A stretch of DNA of 64,000 nucleotides, taken from the NCBI RefSeq assembly GCF_002266435.3, contig NZ_CP029426.2, positions 3,998,001 through 4,062,000 on the forward strand. Reading direction: 5' to 3'. The notes beneath the pieces are model-generated. The model did not search any database. It saw nothing but the letters and a program-made list of their open reading frames with translations, and had not been told where the DNA came from. Both the position numbers and the translations under genes were made by a program. This DNA comes from Bradyrhizobium amphicarpaeae. GTDB lineage: Bacteria > Pseudomonadota > Alphaproteobacteria > Rhizobiales > Xanthobacteraceae. Position 1 is the first letter of the stretch. Each line of letters begins with the position of its first letter. Positions 18,084 to 28,996 of this stretch are shown here, piece by piece.

Positions 18084-19370
18084 TCAGCCAGACAATTCCG
18101 GCTGCCAATCCCGCAGCTTTCGCGCGGCGCCGGCGACCTCGGCGATCGTCCGGAACGCCGCCGCCTCCACCATCATCGCTCGCGCGAGCCTGACAGCGCG
18201 CGCCTCGCTGACGGCCCGCTTGTTGGGGTCCTCGATCAGCTCGAAGTCGATATTATGCGCGAGACCGAAGATGCGGCGGATGGTCTTCGCCGCGGCGAAA
18301 CCGACGGTGTCAGTGAACAGCCGCTGCATGTAGGCCTGCCGCTCGATTTCCAGCCGCGCAGCACCCTTCTCGCCTGCGAAGAGGGACACCGGGTAGGCAT
18401 CGCCCGACGCGCCGGTACGCCAGAGATCGAGGAATTTGCGGGCGAACTCGTTCCAGACGTTCTCGATCGTCGCCAGCAGCCAGACCTCGAAGGCCTGTCG
18501 CTCGCCCGGCGCGCGCTCATGGCCGGCGGAGGCAAAATAGGCCATCAGCAAATTGGCGATCACGGCGCCGATGTCGAATCCCATCGGGCCGTAGAACGCG
18601 AATTCGGGGTCGATCACCCGCGTCTGGCTGTCGGTCACCATGATCGATCCGGTGTGGAGATCGCCGTGGAGCAACGCCTCGGGACTGGCCATGAACTTCA
18701 GCTTGAGCCGCGAGACGGCGACGTGCAGCTCCATGTCGTCGCGCAGGCCGGCGGCGAGCGCATCGAGATAAGGCGCCGTCCAGCGGTTCTGCTCGGCGAT
18801 GCGGTAGGGATCGGTGAAGATCAGATCCTCGGTGATCTTGCAGAGCGCGTGGTTGCCGGCGAAGGCGGCGATGCCCTCTTTCTTCTCGGCCGCGGACAGC
18901 GCGAGGTCGGAGGTGAAGAACAGCGTTCGCGCCATGAAGGTAGTGATGTCGTCCACGAAGCCGGGATATTGCGTTCCCGCAACCAGCCCCTTGCGCATGA
19001 TGATGTGGGGTTCGAGCAGCTCCATCACCGTCAGCGCCAGATCGTCGTTGTGATGCAGCAAGGCCGGCACGAGGCCGGGCGCGAGGTGGGCCTGCCGGGA
19101 CAGAGCGAGATACTCGTAATGGGCGCGCGACAGCGGCAGCGGCCAGCTCTCGCCGACGAGGCGCACGTAAGGCAGCGCCTGCTTCACGGCGACGCCGCCA
19201 CTCGCGCCCTTGACGATGAAGACGAGGTTGAGATTGCCGTCGCCGACCTCGGTGATTGCCCAGCCGGCGGGATCGCCGCCGAGGAGCGCCTTGAGGTCCC
19301 GCAGGCCTGCGAGATAATCCCGCAAGGCCGCCTCATGCAGAATCCGGTACTCCTCCTGCCCTTGCGCCAT
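18084..19370 (-). CDS. mtnK: S-methyl-5-thioribose kinase
   Basis: 428 residues, usual size. It phosphorylates 5-methylthioribose to 5-methylthioribose 1-phosphate in the methionine salvage pathway. The phosphotransferase-fold catalytic motif HGDLHTGSIMV and the following DPEFAFYGPMGFDIG are the MtnK signatures, with an N-terminal GDGNLNLVF nucleotide loop. The partner isomerase gene mtnA, often adjacent, is not in this window. A small membrane-protein gene lies 32 bases upstream on the same strand. Confidence 0.95.
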   Translation of the reverse strand: MAQGQEEYRILHEAALRDYLAGLRDLKALLGGDPAGWAITEVGDGNLNLVFIVKGASGGVAVKQALPYVRLVGESWPLPLSRAHYEYLALSRQAHLAPGLVPALLHHNDDLALTVMELLEPHIIMRKGLVAGTQYPGFVDDITTFMARTLFFTSDLALSAAEKKEGIAAFAGNHALCKITEDLIFTDPYRIAEQNRWTAPYLDALAAGLRDDMELHVAVSRLKLKFMASPEALLHGDLHTGSIMVTDSQTRVIDPEFAFYGPMGFDIGAVIANLLMAYFASAGHERAPGERQAFEVWLLATIENVWNEFARKFLDLWRTGASGDAYPVSLFAGEKGAARLEIERQAYMQRLFTDTVGFAAAKTIRRIFGLAHNIDFELIEDPNKRAVSEARAVRLARAMMVEAAAFRTIAEVAGAARKLRDWQPELSG

Positions 19371-19402
19371 GACGATCCCATCCCATCTGCATGGCCGGAT
19401 CG

Positions 19403-19750
19403 TTACTCCCGCTCCAGGAAGCTCGAGCCGATCTCGGCCTTTCTTTTGATCGGATCGTAATCACAATAAACCAGATCCGCCACCAGGGTGTAGCTGGCGC
19501 TGACGGTGTATTTGTCTGTTTTGACCGAGTTCAGGCCGATCACGGACGTGCTCTTGCCCCCGTTCCATCTGAACGGCGTCGAGCTCTTGGCCTGCTCACA
19601 GGCCATCACGGCTTCGTTGAAGACATAGCCCTCGACGAACGCCTTCAGCGTCCGCACCTGCACCGCCGTCTTCCATTCGAAATAGCCGATGCCGCCGAGG
19701 CCGGCGACGATCAGCACCAGAAGCGCGATGACGATCCTCTGAAAAGTCAT
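19403..19750 (-). CDS. Small membrane-anchored hypothetical protein
   Basis: 115 residues. One N-terminal helix (IVIALLVLIVAGLGGIGYF) serves as an anchor or uncleaved signal. The rest is a soluble domain, probably periplasmic, with two cysteines (MACEQA and VYCDYD) that could form a disulfide. I do not recognise a family. It lies between a DUF1467 gene and mtnK on the same strand, with 32 and 63 bases of spacing, so it may be co-transcribed with either. Confidence 0.65.
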   Translation of the reverse strand: MTFQRIVIALLVLIVAGLGGIGYFEWKTAVQVRTLKAFVEGYVFNEAVMACEQAKSSTPFRWNGGKSTSVIGLNSVKTDKYTVSASYTLVADLVYCDYDPIKRKAEIGSSFLERE

Positions 19751-19813
19751 TTGGCATGTCCCCCAATTCGACGAACTGTCTCGGGCGTGGTCGCTATCCC
19801 CTCGTTAAAAACC

Positions 19814-20089
19814 CTAGAACGGCATTCCCATCAATTTCGACAGGCGCTCGATCGAGAGATAGCCGGCATGATAGGCAACCATGCAGAGGCCGTAGATGAT
19901 CGCCGAGATGATCGTGGTCCAGATCAGCTTGCTCCTCATTCGCGTCAGGATCGGCGCGCCGGGGTCGGTGCCGGGCGCGCCGCCGCCATCCTCGTGCTGG
20001 CTGCGCACGCCGAACGGCAGCGTCAGGAACAACGCGACCCACCAGATGACGAAGTAGATTGCGATCGCGGTTGAGATCTGGATGGCCAT
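19814..20089 (-). CDS. DUF1467 family small membrane protein
   Basis: 91 residues with two membrane helices (IYFVIWWVALFLTLPFGV and a second near residues 56-72). The opening followed by 'PFGVRSQ' and a Gly/Ala/Pro stretch is the DUF1467 pattern. It lies nine bases after the methylmalonyl-CoA epimerase gene, its usual partner in rhizobia. No function is known for the family. Confidence 0.85.
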   Translation of the reverse strand: MAIQISTAIAIYFVIWWVALFLTLPFGVRSQHEDGGGAPGTDPGAPILTRMRSKLIWTTIISAIIYGLCMVAYHAGYLSIERLSKLMGMPF

Positions 20090-20098
20090 GGTTGGGGC

Positions 20099-20503
20099 TT
20101 ATGCCTGCTCGATCTCGACCAGCGCACCGGAAAAATCCTTCGGATGCAGGAACAGCACCGGCTTGCCGTGGGCGCCGATCTTGGGCACGCCGTCGCCGAG
20201 CACCCGCGCGCCCTCCTTCACCAGCGTGTCGCGCGAGGCGATGATGTCGACGACCTCGTAGCAGATGTGGTGGATGCCGCCATCGGGGTTGCGCTCGACG
20301 AATTTTGCGATCGGCGAGGCCTCGCCGAGCGGCTCGATGAATTCGATCTTGGTGTTGGGGAGCGTGGCGAACACGGTGATGACGCCGTGCTCGGGCAGCG
20401 GCACGGCTTCCGAGATCTGGGCGCCGAACGCCGTGCCGTAGATCTTCGCAGCCTTGACGGCATCCTTGGTCGCGATCGCGACATGGTTGAGCCGGCCCAG
20501 CAT
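20099..20503 (-). CDS. mce: Methylmalonyl-CoA epimerase
   Basis: 134 residues of the vicinal-oxygen-chelate fold (LGRLNHVAIATKD at the N-terminus, with the metal-ligand His). Interconverts R- and S-methylmalonyl-CoA in propionyl-CoA breakdown; the metal site also uses GGIHHICYEV and a late Glu (LVEIEQA). It follows the RNase J gene by 13 bases and precedes the DUF1467 gene, the order commonly seen in Bradyrhizobium relatives. Confidence 0.93.
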   Translation of the reverse strand: MLGRLNHVAIATKDAVKAAKIYGTAFGAQISEAVPLPEHGVITVFATLPNTKIEFIEPLGEASPIAKFVERNPDGGIHHICYEVVDIIASRDTLVKEGARVLGDGVPKIGAHGKPVLFLHPKDFSGALVEIEQA

Positions 20504-20516
20504 GTGTCTTCTCCCT

Positions 20517-22190
20517 TTACACTGTCAGTACGTGTACCAGACAGGGAGGCTTTTTGCCCCAATGTTCGTTGATCACGGCCCGGACAGCGCGTCGCACCGA
20601 CTCGCCCAAGGCATCGGCATCGCGGCGGCGCGCCTTCGGCAGGCCCTCGACGGTGGAGACCACGGCGTCGAAGACGAGGTCGTCAAAGGGCTCGCCTTCC
20701 CTGGTCTTCTCGGGAATGCCGACGAGATCGACTTCGGGATCGTCGGCCAGCTCGCCCTGCTCGGTCATGGCGATGGCGACGAACGCGCATCCGGAGAACG
20801 CCATACGCCGGCGCTCGACCACGGCGCGGGATTTGGAATCCTCCAAAATCGTGCCGTCCTTGTAGAGCCGGCCGGAGGGCACTTCGCCGATGATGCCGGG
20901 ATCGCCGGGGCCGAGCTTGACGAGGTCGCCGTTGCGAATGACCAGAACGCGCGGCACGCCGGCGGCGCGCGCGAGCTTGGCGTGCTCGTGCAGGTGCAGG
21001 GCTTCGCCGTGAACGGGGATCAGGAGCTGCGGCTTCACCCAGGCGATCATGTCGCGCAATTCGTCGCGGCGGGGATGGCCGGAGACGTGGACCAGCGCGT
21101 CGCGGTCGGTGATGATCTCGACGCCCTGCATCACCAGATTGTTGATGATCGAGCCGACCGCCTTCTCGTTGCCCGGGATGGTGCGCGAGGAGAAGATCAC
21201 GCTGTCGCCGCGATTGAGCGTGATCTCGGGATGGTCGTCATTGGCGATGCGGGCCAGCGCGGCGCGCGCCTCTCCCTGGCTGCCGGTGCACAGCGCCAGC
21301 ACCTTGTCCTGCGGCAGGTGGCCGTAGACCTCCGGCGAGCGGAAATTCTGCACGCCGTCGAGATAGCCGCATTCGCGCGCGACCTGCACCATCCGCTCCA
21401 TGGCGCGACCGACCACGACGACCTCGCGGTCGGCGGCCTTGGCGGCGGCGGCCACAGCCTTGATGCGGGCGACGTTGGAGGCGAAGGTCGTCACCGCGAC
21501 GCGGCCCTTGGCGGCCTTCACGAGGTCGACGATGGTGCGGGCGACCTCGGCCTCCGAGGGCGAACGGCCGTCGCGCACTGCGTTGGTGGAATCGCCGATC
21601 AGGGCGATCACGCCCTCCTCGCCGAGTTCGCGCAGCCGCTTCTCGTCGGTCGGAGCTCCCAGCGTCGGCGTCGGATCGATCTTCCAGTCGCCGGTGTGCA
21701 GCACCGTGCCTGCGGAGGTGTGGATCGCCAGCGCGTGCGCTTCGGGAATCGAATGCGCGACGGGGATGAACTCGACGCTGAACGGACCGACGTCGACGCG
21801 GCCACCCGACGGCACCACCGTCACCGGGATCTTCGGTGCGTTGCGCTCGGCGGCGCATTTTGCCTCGAACAGGGCCGCGCTGAACTGCGTCGCGTAGATC
21901 GGGCATTTCAGCTTCGGCCAGAGGTCGATGATGGCGCCGAAATGATCCTCATGGGCGTGCGTCAGCACGAGGCCCATCAGGTTCTTGCGTTCCTTCTCCA
22001 GGAAGCTGATGTCGGGCATGATCAGATCGATGCCCGGCAGATGTTCCTCATCGCCGAAGGAGACGCCGAGATCGACCGCCATCCAGGCGCGCTGCTGGCG
22101 GCTGCCGAGGCCGTAGATCGACAGGTTCATGCCGATCTCGCCGACGCCGCCGAGCGGGGCAAATACCAGTTCCTCAGGCTTCGCCATCAC
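20517..22190 (-). CDS. rnj: Ribonuclease J
   Basis: 557 residues, a metallo-beta-lactamase/beta-CASP nuclease. The zinc motif THAHEDHFGAI near residue 78, an early HTGDWKID, a beta-CASP domain and the RMMP-loop region with SGHPRRDEL and PVHGEALHLHEHA are all present. It degrades and matures RNA with 5'-to-3' exonuclease and endonuclease activity in the cytoplasm. Its start overlaps the birA stop as ATGA, so it belongs to the transcript extending from the nuo operon. Confidence 0.96.
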   Translation of the reverse strand: MMAKPEELVFAPLGGVGEIGMNLSIYGLGSRQQRAWMAVDLGVSFGDEEHLPGIDLIMPDISFLEKERKNLMGLVLTHAHEDHFGAIIDLWPKLKCPIYATQFSAALFEAKCAAERNAPKIPVTVVPSGGRVDVGPFSVEFIPVAHSIPEAHALAIHTSAGTVLHTGDWKIDPTPTLGAPTDEKRLRELGEEGVIALIGDSTNAVRDGRSPSEAEVARTIVDLVKAAKGRVAVTTFASNVARIKAVAAAAKAADREVVVVGRAMERMVQVARECGYLDGVQNFRSPEVYGHLPQDKVLALCTGSQGEARAALARIANDDHPEITLNRGDSVIFSSRTIPGNEKAVGSIINNLVMQGVEIITDRDALVHVSGHPRRDELRDMIAWVKPQLLIPVHGEALHLHEHAKLARAAGVPRVLVIRNGDLVKLGPGDPGIIGEVPSGRLYKDGTILEDSKSRAVVERRRMAFSGCAFVAIAMTEQGELADDPEVDLVGIPEKTREGEPFDDLVFDAVVSTVEGLPKARRRDADALGESVRRAVRAVINEHWGKKPPCLVHVLTV

Positions 22191-22993
22191 GCAGCTCCCA
22201 CGGAGGCGGCCGATCCGAAGAACACCTCGCCGGCCGCCACCGGCAGGCGCCGGCCGTCCGCGGTGCGGACGATCAGGCAGCCTGTGTCATCGATGGTGTC
22301 GAAAATGCCTTCCAGCGTCGCGGTCCCGGTGTGGATCGCGACCTTGTCGCCGAGGCCGGCGGCGCGCGCGAGCCACAGCTTGCGGATCTCGGCAAAGCCG
22401 CGGCCATTGTCCCAGATGCCCCGGAACTCCACCCAGGCATCCGACAGCGCCGCAAACAGCTCCTCGGCGCTGATCTGGACCCCGAGCGCCGCAAGCGAGA
22501 CCGCAGGCGTCGGCGTGCCCTCGGGGGCGCCGACGACGTTGGTGCCGATGCCGACGACGACGGCGAGGCGATCGCCGACGGCTTCGGCCTCCAAGCCGAT
22601 CCCGACGAGCTTTCTGCCGTTGGCGAGCACGTCGTTCGGCCATTTCAGGGCGTAGCGGGGACGGCTCTCGCCGAGCCGCAAGGCGGCCTCGAGGCTGACC
22701 CTCTCCAGCGCCGCCTCCTCCGCCAGCCCGGCGGCGAAGCCGAGCGTGGCGGCGACGGCAGGCGCGACGTCGAGAACTTCGAGAACGCTGGCGGCGAGAT
22801 TGCCCTTTGCCGCGATCCAGGCGCGCTGGCGGCGGCCGCGGCCGGCGGTCTGCTCCGTGGTCACGAACCACATCGGGCCGCGCTCGCCGGCCCTGGCGCG
22901 TTCGATCGCCTCGGTGTTGGTCGAGCCGGTCCGCTCGAAAGCTGCGAGCCTGTAGCCCGCCGACGCTGCGCGAGGACCGAGCGCGAACGCCAT
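22187..22993 (-). CDS. birA: Biotin--[acetyl-CoA-carboxylase] ligase
   Basis: 268 residues, without the N-terminal HTH domain, so a monofunctional (class I) biotin protein ligase. It activates biotin to biotinyl-AMP and transfers it to the carboxylase carrier lysine. Motifs: TAGRGRRQRAW (biotinyl-AMP loop) and ALKWPNDVLANGRKLVGIG. Starts one base after the nuoN stop and overlaps rnj by four bases, the standard alphaproteobacterial arrangement behind nuoN. Confidence 0.95.
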   Translation of the reverse strand: MAFALGPRAASAGYRLAAFERTGSTNTEAIERARAGERGPMWFVTTEQTAGRGRRQRAWIAAKGNLAASVLEVLDVAPAVAATLGFAAGLAEEAALERVSLEAALRLGESRPRYALKWPNDVLANGRKLVGIGLEAEAVGDRLAVVVGIGTNVVGAPEGTPTPAVSLAALGVQISAEELFAALSDAWVEFRGIWDNGRGFAEIRKLWLARAAGLGDKVAIHTGTATLEGIFDTIDDTGCLIVRTADGRRLPVAAGEVFFGSAASVGAA

Positions 22994-22994
22994 C

Positions 22995-24431
22995 CTAGAA
23001 CAGTGACTTGGCCGCGGCGGAGGCGACGCTCACCACCGGACCCGCGAACAGGGCAAACAGGATGTTGAACAGGCCGAACACCGCCAGCACCGTCTTGACC
23101 TCGACCCTGACAGGATCGACCTGGCCGGCCGGCTCGTCGAAATACATCGTCTTGACGATGGTGAGATAGTAGTAGGCGCCGACCACGCTGGTCAGCACGC
23201 CGACCACGGCGAGCGTGAACAGGTTGGCCTTGATGGCGGCGACGAAGACGTACCATTTGGCGAAGAAGCCCGCGAGCGGCGGAATGCCCGCGAGCGAGAA
23301 CAGCAGCATCGCGAACATGAAGGCGAGCAGCGGATTGGTACGCGACAGGCCGGCGAAATCGCTGATCTGCTCGACCGCCTGGCCGTTGCGGCGCATGGCG
23401 AGGATGATCGAGAACGAGCCCAAGGTCATCGCGACATAGATCACGATGTACATCAGCACGCCCTGCGCGCCCTCGACGGTGCCGGAGGCAAGGCCGACCA
23501 GCGCGAAGCCCATGTGGCCGATCGATGAATAGGCCATCAGGCGCTTGATGTTGCTCTGGCCGATCGCGGCGAACGAACCGAGCGCCATCGAGGCGATCGA
23601 CACGAACACCAGGATCTGCTGCCACTGCGAGACGATGCCCGGGAAAGCGGTCAGCGTGACGCGGGTGAACACGGCGAGCGCGGCGACTTTCGGCGCCGAG
23701 GCGAAGAAGGCGGTGACCGGGGTCGGCGCGCCCTCGTAGACGTCAGGCGTCCACATGTGGAACGGCACCGCCGAGACCTTGAAGCAGAGGCCGACGAGCA
23801 GGAAGACCAGACCGAACATGAGGCCGACATTCGAGACCGTCGCGGTCGCCGCGATACCGGTGAAGCTGACCGTGCCGGTGAAGCCGTAGATCAGCGAGGC
23901 GCCGTACAGCAGCATGCCCGAGGACAGCGCCCCGAGCACGAAATACTTCAGGCCGGCCTCGGTCGACTTGGCGTTGTCGCGGTTCGAGGCCGCAACGACG
24001 TAGAGCGCGAGCGACATCAATTCGAGGCCGAGATAGAGCGAGATCAGGTCGCCGGCCGAGATCAGCACCATCATGCCGAGCGTCGAGAGCAGCACCAGGA
24101 TGGCGTATTCGAAGATGCGGCGCGACGGGTCGGACAGGAATTCGGTGGACAGGATCAGCGTCACCGCCGAGCCGATCAGGGCCAGGATCTTCATGAAGCG
24201 GGCGAAGTCGTCGACGATGAAGCTGCCGCCGAAGGTCACCTGCTTGCCCGCGGGCAGCATGTATTCGAGCACGCCGACCACGACCAGCAGCACGACCGCC
24301 AGCGAGGTGACGGCACCGGTCGTCCCCTGCCCGCGATAGGCGCCCAGCATCAGCAGAGCCATGGCGCCGATCGCGAGCACGATCTCGGGCAGCACCGGCG
24401 CCAGTTGGTAACCTGCAGTCACAAAGTTCAT
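22995..24431 (-). CDS. nuoN: NADH-quinone oxidoreductase subunit N
   Basis: 478 residues, about 14 membrane helices, antiporter-like proton-pumping subunit of complex I. The Proton_antipo_M core includes the lysine-bearing segment after [10 protein letters not shown] and '[14 protein letters not shown]'. It starts 22 bases after nuoM on the same strand and is the last nuo gene; birA, rnj and mce follow without a terminator. Confidence 0.97.
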   Translation of the reverse strand: MNFVTAGYQLAPVLPEIVLAIGAMALLMLGAYRGQGTTGAVTSLAVVLLVVVGVLEYMLPAGKQVTFGGSFIVDDFARFMKILALIGSAVTLILSTEFLSDPSRRIFEYAILVLLSTLGMMVLISAGDLISLYLGLELMSLALYVVAASNRDNAKSTEAGLKYFVLGALSSGMLLYGASLIYGFTGTVSFTGIAATATVSNVGLMFGLVFLLVGLCFKVSAVPFHMWTPDVYEGAPTPVTAFFASAPKVAALAVFTRVTLTAFPGIVSQWQQILVFVSIASMALGSFAAIGQSNIKRLMAYSSIGHMGFALVGLASGTVEGAQGVLMYIVIYVAMTLGSFSIILAMRRNGQAVEQISDFAGLSRTNPLLAFMFAMLLFSLAGIPPLAGFFAKWYVFVAAIKANLFTLAVVGVLTSVVGAYYYLTIVKTMYFDEPAGQVDPVRVEVKTVLAVFGLFNILFALFAGPVVSVASAAAKSLF

Positions 24432-24453
24432 GGCGATATCCTGACCTGCCCGA

Positions 24454-25962
24454 TCAATGGAGCAGTGCGGCGGCCTTCACGGCCGTCACAGCGGTGTTGT
24501 AGTTGTTGACGAGTTGCTGGACCGAGGCGGCCGACATGTCGAGCACCGGCTTCGGATAGACGCCGAACAGGATCGTCAGCGCGATCATCGGGAACAGCGT
24601 CAGGCACTCCCGGAAAGTGAGATCCTTCATGCTCGCCAGCGACGGCTTGACCAGCGCCCCGAACACGACCTTGCGGTAGAGCCACAGCGCGTAGGCCGCC
24701 GAGAGGATCACGCCGAAGGTGGCGAAGAACGCGGTCGGGATCGAGACCTTAAAGGTGCCGAGCAGCGTCATGAACTCGCCGACGAAGCCTGAGGTGCCGG
24801 GCAGACCGACATTGGCCATGGTGAAGACCATGAAGGTCAGCGCGTAGAGCGGCATCCGGTTGACGAGGCCGCCATAGGCCGCGATCTCGCGGGTGTGCAG
24901 GCGGTCGTAGACGACGCCGACGCAGAGGAACAGCGCGCCGGAGACGATGCCGTGCGAGATCATCTGAAAGACGCCGCCGGCGACGCCCTGCATGGTGCCG
25001 GCGAAAATGCCCATGGTGACGAAGCCCATATGCGCCACCGAGGAGTAGGCGATCAGCTTCTTCATGTCCTCCTGCATCAACGCCACCAGCGAGGTGTAGA
25101 CGATGGCGATGGCCGAGAGCGTGAACATCAGCGGTGCGAAGTCGTGCGAGGCCAGCGGGAACATCGGCAGCGAGAAGCGCAGGAAGCCGTAGCCACCCAT
25201 CTTCAGCATGATCGCGGCAAGCACCACCGAACCCGCCGTCGGCGCTTCGACATGCGCGTCGGGCAGCCAGGTGTGCACCGGCCACATCGGCATCTTCACC
25301 GCGAAGGAAGCGAAGAAGGCGAGCCACGCCCAGGTCTGCAAGCTGCGCGGCACGGCGGTGTGCATCAGCGTCGGAATGTCGGTGGTGCCGCCATTCCAGT
25401 ACAGCGCCATGATCGCGAGCAGCATCAGCACCGAGCCGAGCAGCGTGTAGAGGAAGAACTTGAACGACGCGTAGACCCGGCGCGGACCGCCCCAGACGCC
25501 GATGATCAGGAACATCGGGATCAGGCCGCCCTCGAAGAACAGATAGAACAGCACGAGATCGAGCGCCGAGAAGGTGCCGATCATCAACGTTTCCAGGATC
25601 AGGAACGCCATCATGTATTCGCGGACGCGTTTGGTGATCGCCTTCCAGCTCGCGATGATGCAGAACGGCATCACGGCGGTGGTCAGGATCACCAGCGGCA
25701 GCGAGATGCCGTCGACGCCCATGTGGTAGGTGATGCCGGTGGCGAGCCAGTTCGCCTTCTCGACGAACTGGAAGTCGGGATTGCCGGCGTCGAAGCGCAT
25801 CACCAGGATCACCGACACCGCAAAGGTGATCAGCGTGGTCCAGAGTGCGATCCAGCGCGAATTGCGCCGGGCGGCCTCGTCATCGCCGCGGCTGAGATAG
25901 ACGATCAGCGCGCCGACCAGCGGCAGGAACGTCGTGACCGATAGGATGGGCCAGGTCGTCAT
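24454..25962 (-). CDS. nuoM: NADH-quinone oxidoreductase subunit M
   Basis: 502 residues, antiporter-like membrane subunit with about 14 helices. Conserved features seen: the helix with [17 protein letters not shown] (key glutamate), [18 protein letters not shown] and [16 protein letters not shown]. It abuts nuoL exactly (no spacer). One of the three proton-pumping modules of complex I in the inner membrane. Confidence 0.97.
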   Translation of the reverse strand: MTTWPILSVTTFLPLVGALIVYLSRGDDEAARRNSRWIALWTTLITFAVSVILVMRFDAGNPDFQFVEKANWLATGITYHMGVDGISLPLVILTTAVMPFCIIASWKAITKRVREYMMAFLILETLMIGTFSALDLVLFYLFFEGGLIPMFLIIGVWGGPRRVYASFKFFLYTLLGSVLMLLAIMALYWNGGTTDIPTLMHTAVPRSLQTWAWLAFFASFAVKMPMWPVHTWLPDAHVEAPTAGSVVLAAIMLKMGGYGFLRFSLPMFPLASHDFAPLMFTLSAIAIVYTSLVALMQEDMKKLIAYSSVAHMGFVTMGIFAGTMQGVAGGVFQMISHGIVSGALFLCVGVVYDRLHTREIAAYGGLVNRMPLYALTFMVFTMANVGLPGTSGFVGEFMTLLGTFKVSIPTAFFATFGVILSAAYALWLYRKVVFGALVKPSLASMKDLTFRECLTLFPMIALTILFGVYPKPVLDMSAASVQQLVNNYNTAVTAVKAAALLH

Positions 25963-28035
25963 TTACTGGCCTCCAAAGCCGAACATGAACCAGGTGATCA
26001 GGCCGGCGGCGCCGATCAGCATGGCGAACGCGTAGTGATAGAGATAGCCGGTCTGGATCTTCACGACGTTGCGGGTGACGTCCAGGACGCGGGCCGAGAC
26101 ACCGTCGGGACCGAGGCCGTCGATGATGAAGCCGTCGCCCTTCTTCCAGAGCTGATAGCCGATCCACTTCGCCGGACGGACGAAGATGATGTCGTAGAGC
26201 TCGTCGAAGTACCATTTGTTGAGCAGGAACTTGTACAGCATCGGCTGCGTGTTCGCGAGCTCGACCGGCAGATAGGGCCGTCGGATGTAGAACAGATACG
26301 ACACCAGGAAGCCCAGCACCATCATCACCGTCGGCAGGAAGGCGATGGTCTCGGGGATGTGGTGCATCTCCTCGATGATGTGCGGGTTCATCTTCACGGA
26401 GTCGCGGAAGAACTCCTCGATGCCGTGACCGGCGAACAGTTCCTTGAACGGGAAACCGGCGACGATGGAGCCGACGGCGAGCACGCCGATCGGGATCAGC
26501 ATCCAGATCGGAGCCTCGTGCGCGGCCTCGTAATGATGCTCGTCGTGCGGCTCGCCGTGGAAGGTCTTGAAGATCAGGCGCCAGGAGTAGAACGAGGTCA
26601 GGCCTGCGGCCACGACCGTCATGATGAAGCCGTACACGGCGAACGGGTTGTGCGAGGCGTAGGCCGCCTCGATGATCGCGTCCTTGGAGAAGTAGCCTGC
26701 CGTGAGCGGGAAACCGGTCAGCGCGAGCGTGCCGACCACCATCACCGCATAGGTGTAGGGAATCTTCTTCCAGAGCCCGCCCATGTTGCGGATGTCCTGC
26801 TCGTGGTGCATCGCATAGATCACCGAGCCTGAGCCCAAGAACAGCAACGCCTTGAAGAAGGCGTGCGTGAACAGATGGAACATGCCGACCGAATAGGCCC
26901 CTGCCCCCATCGCCACGAACATGTAGCCAAGCTGCGAACAGGTCGAGTAGGCGACGATGCGTTTGATGTCGTTCTGGACGAGGCCGATGGTCGCCGCGAA
27001 GAACGCGGTGGTGGCGCCGAAGAACATCACCACGGCCTGGGCGTTCGGAGCGAGCTCGAACAGCGGCGACAGACGCGCCACCATGAAGACGCCGGCGGTG
27101 ACCATGGTCGCGGCGTGGATCAGCGCCGACACAGGCGTCGGGCCTTCCATCGCGTCCGGCAACCAGGTGTGCAGCAGGAACTGCGCCGACTTGCCCATCG
27201 CGCCCATGAACAGCAGCAGGCAGGTCAGGGTCAGCGCATCGGCGTGCCAGCCGAGGAAGTCGATGGTCTTGCCGGTCAGGCCGGGCGCGGCGTGGAAGAT
27301 CGTCTCGAAATCGGTCGAGCTGGTCAGCAGGAAGATCGCGAAGATGCCGAGCGCGAAACCAAAGTCGCCGACGCGGTTGACCACGAAGGCCTTGATGGCG
27401 GCGGCGTTCGCCGAGGGCTTCTGGTACCAGAAGCCGATCAAGAGATAGCTGGCCAGACCCACGCCCTCCCAGCCGAAGAACAGCTGCACGAGGTTGTCGG
27501 CGGTCACCAGCATCAGCATGGCGAAGGTAAACAGGCTGAGATAGCCGAAGAAGCGCGGCCGGTTCGGGTCCTCGTCCATGTAGCCGATGGAATAGAGGTG
27601 CACGAGCGAGGACACGGTCGTCACCACCACCAGCATCACGGCGGTGAGCGTATCGACCCGCAAGGTCCACCAGACCTGAAGATCGCCGGAGAAGATCCAC
27701 GGCAGCAGCTGGATCCTGACGTCGTGGTGCATGAAGCCGACATCGACCAGCGTCATCCAGGACAGCGCGGCCGACACGAACAGCAGCGCCGTCGTGATCA
27801 GCTCGGCGCCGCGCGAGCCCGCCGCCGGCGGCTCGGAGACGTGGTGGTCGTCGTGGGCATGATCGTCGTGACCATGGTCATCATGGGCCGCCGATGCGTG
27901 CGCGTCGCCGTGACCGTGGTCGCCGTGATGATCGAGCTCGTCGCCCGAGGGGTTGCGGGCATGCGCGCCGAACAGCGCGATCAGCCCGGCCAGAATGGCG
28001 CCCAGCAGAGGCAGAAAAACGATTGCCTGAACCAT
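25963..28035 (-). CDS. nuoL: NADH-quinone oxidoreductase subunit L with His/Asp-rich insertion
   Basis: 690 residues. The antiporter core ([40 protein letters not shown]) and the C-terminal lateral helix are intact. Between the first and second helix, residues about 31-70, lies a hydrophilic insertion with twelve His in 30 residues (36-65) among many Asp, predicted to face the periplasm. Such a loop could bind divalent metals; this is inferred from composition. The gene follows nuoK by eight bases. Confidence 0.97.
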   Translation of the reverse strand: MVQAIVFLPLLGAILAGLIALFGAHARNPSGDELDHHGDHGHGDAHASAAHDDHGHDDHAHDDHHVSEPPAAGSRGAELITTALLFVSAALSWMTLVDVGFMHHDVRIQLLPWIFSGDLQVWWTLRVDTLTAVMLVVVTTVSSLVHLYSIGYMDEDPNRPRFFGYLSLFTFAMLMLVTADNLVQLFFGWEGVGLASYLLIGFWYQKPSANAAAIKAFVVNRVGDFGFALGIFAIFLLTSSTDFETIFHAAPGLTGKTIDFLGWHADALTLTCLLLFMGAMGKSAQFLLHTWLPDAMEGPTPVSALIHAATMVTAGVFMVARLSPLFELAPNAQAVVMFFGATTAFFAATIGLVQNDIKRIVAYSTCSQLGYMFVAMGAGAYSVGMFHLFTHAFFKALLFLGSGSVIYAMHHEQDIRNMGGLWKKIPYTYAVMVVGTLALTGFPLTAGYFSKDAIIEAAYASHNPFAVYGFIMTVVAAGLTSFYSWRLIFKTFHGEPHDEHHYEAAHEAPIWMLIPIGVLAVGSIVAGFPFKELFAGHGIEEFFRDSVKMNPHIIEEMHHIPETIAFLPTVMMVLGFLVSYLFYIRRPYLPVELANTQPMLYKFLLNKWYFDELYDIIFVRPAKWIGYQLWKKGDGFIIDGLGPDGVSARVLDVTRNVVKIQTGYLYHYAFAMLIGAAGLITWFMFGFGGQ

Positions 28036-28043
28036 TTGAGAGC

Positions 28044-28352
28044 TCAGCCCTTCATCAGATTGACGTCCTCAACCGCGATCGAGCCGCGGTTGCGGAAATA
28101 GACCACCAGGATGGCGAGACCGATCGCGGCTTCAGCAGCCGCGACAGTGAGCACCAGAAGCGCGAAGACCTGGCCGACAATGTCGCCGAGGAAGGTCGAG
28201 AACGCCACGAGGTTGATGTTGACCGAAAGCAGGATCAGCTCGATCGACATCAGGATGACGATGATGTTCTTGCGGTTCAGGAAGATGCCGAGGATGCCGA
28301 GCGTGAACAGGATCGCGCCGACCGCTAGATAATGTCCGAGCCCGATCGTCAT
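28044..28352 (-). CDS. nuoK: NADH-quinone oxidoreductase subunit K
   Basis: 102 residues, three membrane helices, opening [16 protein letters not shown]. The start at 28352 gives an ATGA overlap with nuoJ and the N-terminus normal for the family; a three-residue longer frame is less likely. Conserved glutamates in [18 protein letters not shown] and [13 protein letters not shown] form part of the proton path in the complex I membrane arm. Confidence 0.97.
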   Translation of the reverse strand: MTIGLGHYLAVGAILFTLGILGIFLNRKNIIVILMSIELILLSVNINLVAFSTFLGDIVGQVFALLVLTVAAAEAAIGLAILVVYFRNRGSIAVEDVNLMKG

Positions 28353-28987
28353 TTCACCCACTCCGCCGCGTCAGAGTCCTGGAGCCCCTGCCCCGGCGCC
28401 ACCTTGCGCATCGCCATCGCCATCTCGGGCGTGCGCGCGTTCTGAACGTTGATGTCCTGCCGCTTCACGCTCGCCTTGTGCCGCAGCGTCAGCACGATGG
28501 CGCCGATCATGGCGACCAGAAGCACCATGCCCGAAAGCTGAAAGTAGTGGATGTACTTCGTATAGAGCACGAGGCCGAGCGCCTCGGTGTTCGAGACGTT
28601 GGTCGGGATCGGCGCCGTGATGGTCTTGCTCACGGTCGGGTTGATGATCCAGGCGCCGACGGTCAGCAGCAATTCGAACAGGAAGATGCCGCCGATCACC
28701 AGGCCCACGGGCAGATATTGGATGAAACCTTCGCGCAGCTCGACGAAATCCACGTCGAGCATCATGATCACGAACAGGAACAGCACCGCGACCGCGCCGA
28801 CATAGACGACGATCAGCATCATGCCGAGGAACTCGGCGCCCATCAGCACGAACAGGCCGGAGGCGTTGACGAAGGCCAGGATCAGGTACAGCACGGAGTG
28901 TACGGGATTGCGCGAGACAATCACCATCACCGCCGAGGCGACGCAGACGCCGGCGAAGAGATAGAAGAACAGCGCGGGAAGGATCAT
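28349..28987 (-). CDS. nuoJ: NADH-quinone oxidoreductase subunit J
   Basis: 212 residues with five membrane helices (start [19 protein letters not shown]; conserved [20 protein letters not shown]). Complex I membrane arm near the quinone chamber. A longer C-terminal tail with polar residues follows the last helix. Nine bases after nuoI, four-base overlap with nuoK. Confidence 0.97.
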   Translation of the reverse strand: MILPALFFYLFAGVCVASAVMVIVSRNPVHSVLYLILAFVNASGLFVLMGAEFLGMMLIVVYVGAVAVLFLFVIMMLDVDFVELREGFIQYLPVGLVIGGIFLFELLLTVGAWIINPTVSKTITAPIPTNVSNTEALGLVLYTKYIHYFQLSGMVLLVAMIGAIVLTLRHKASVKRQDINVQNARTPEMAMAMRKVAPGQGLQDSDAAEWVK

Positions 28988-28996
28988 GCTCTCATC

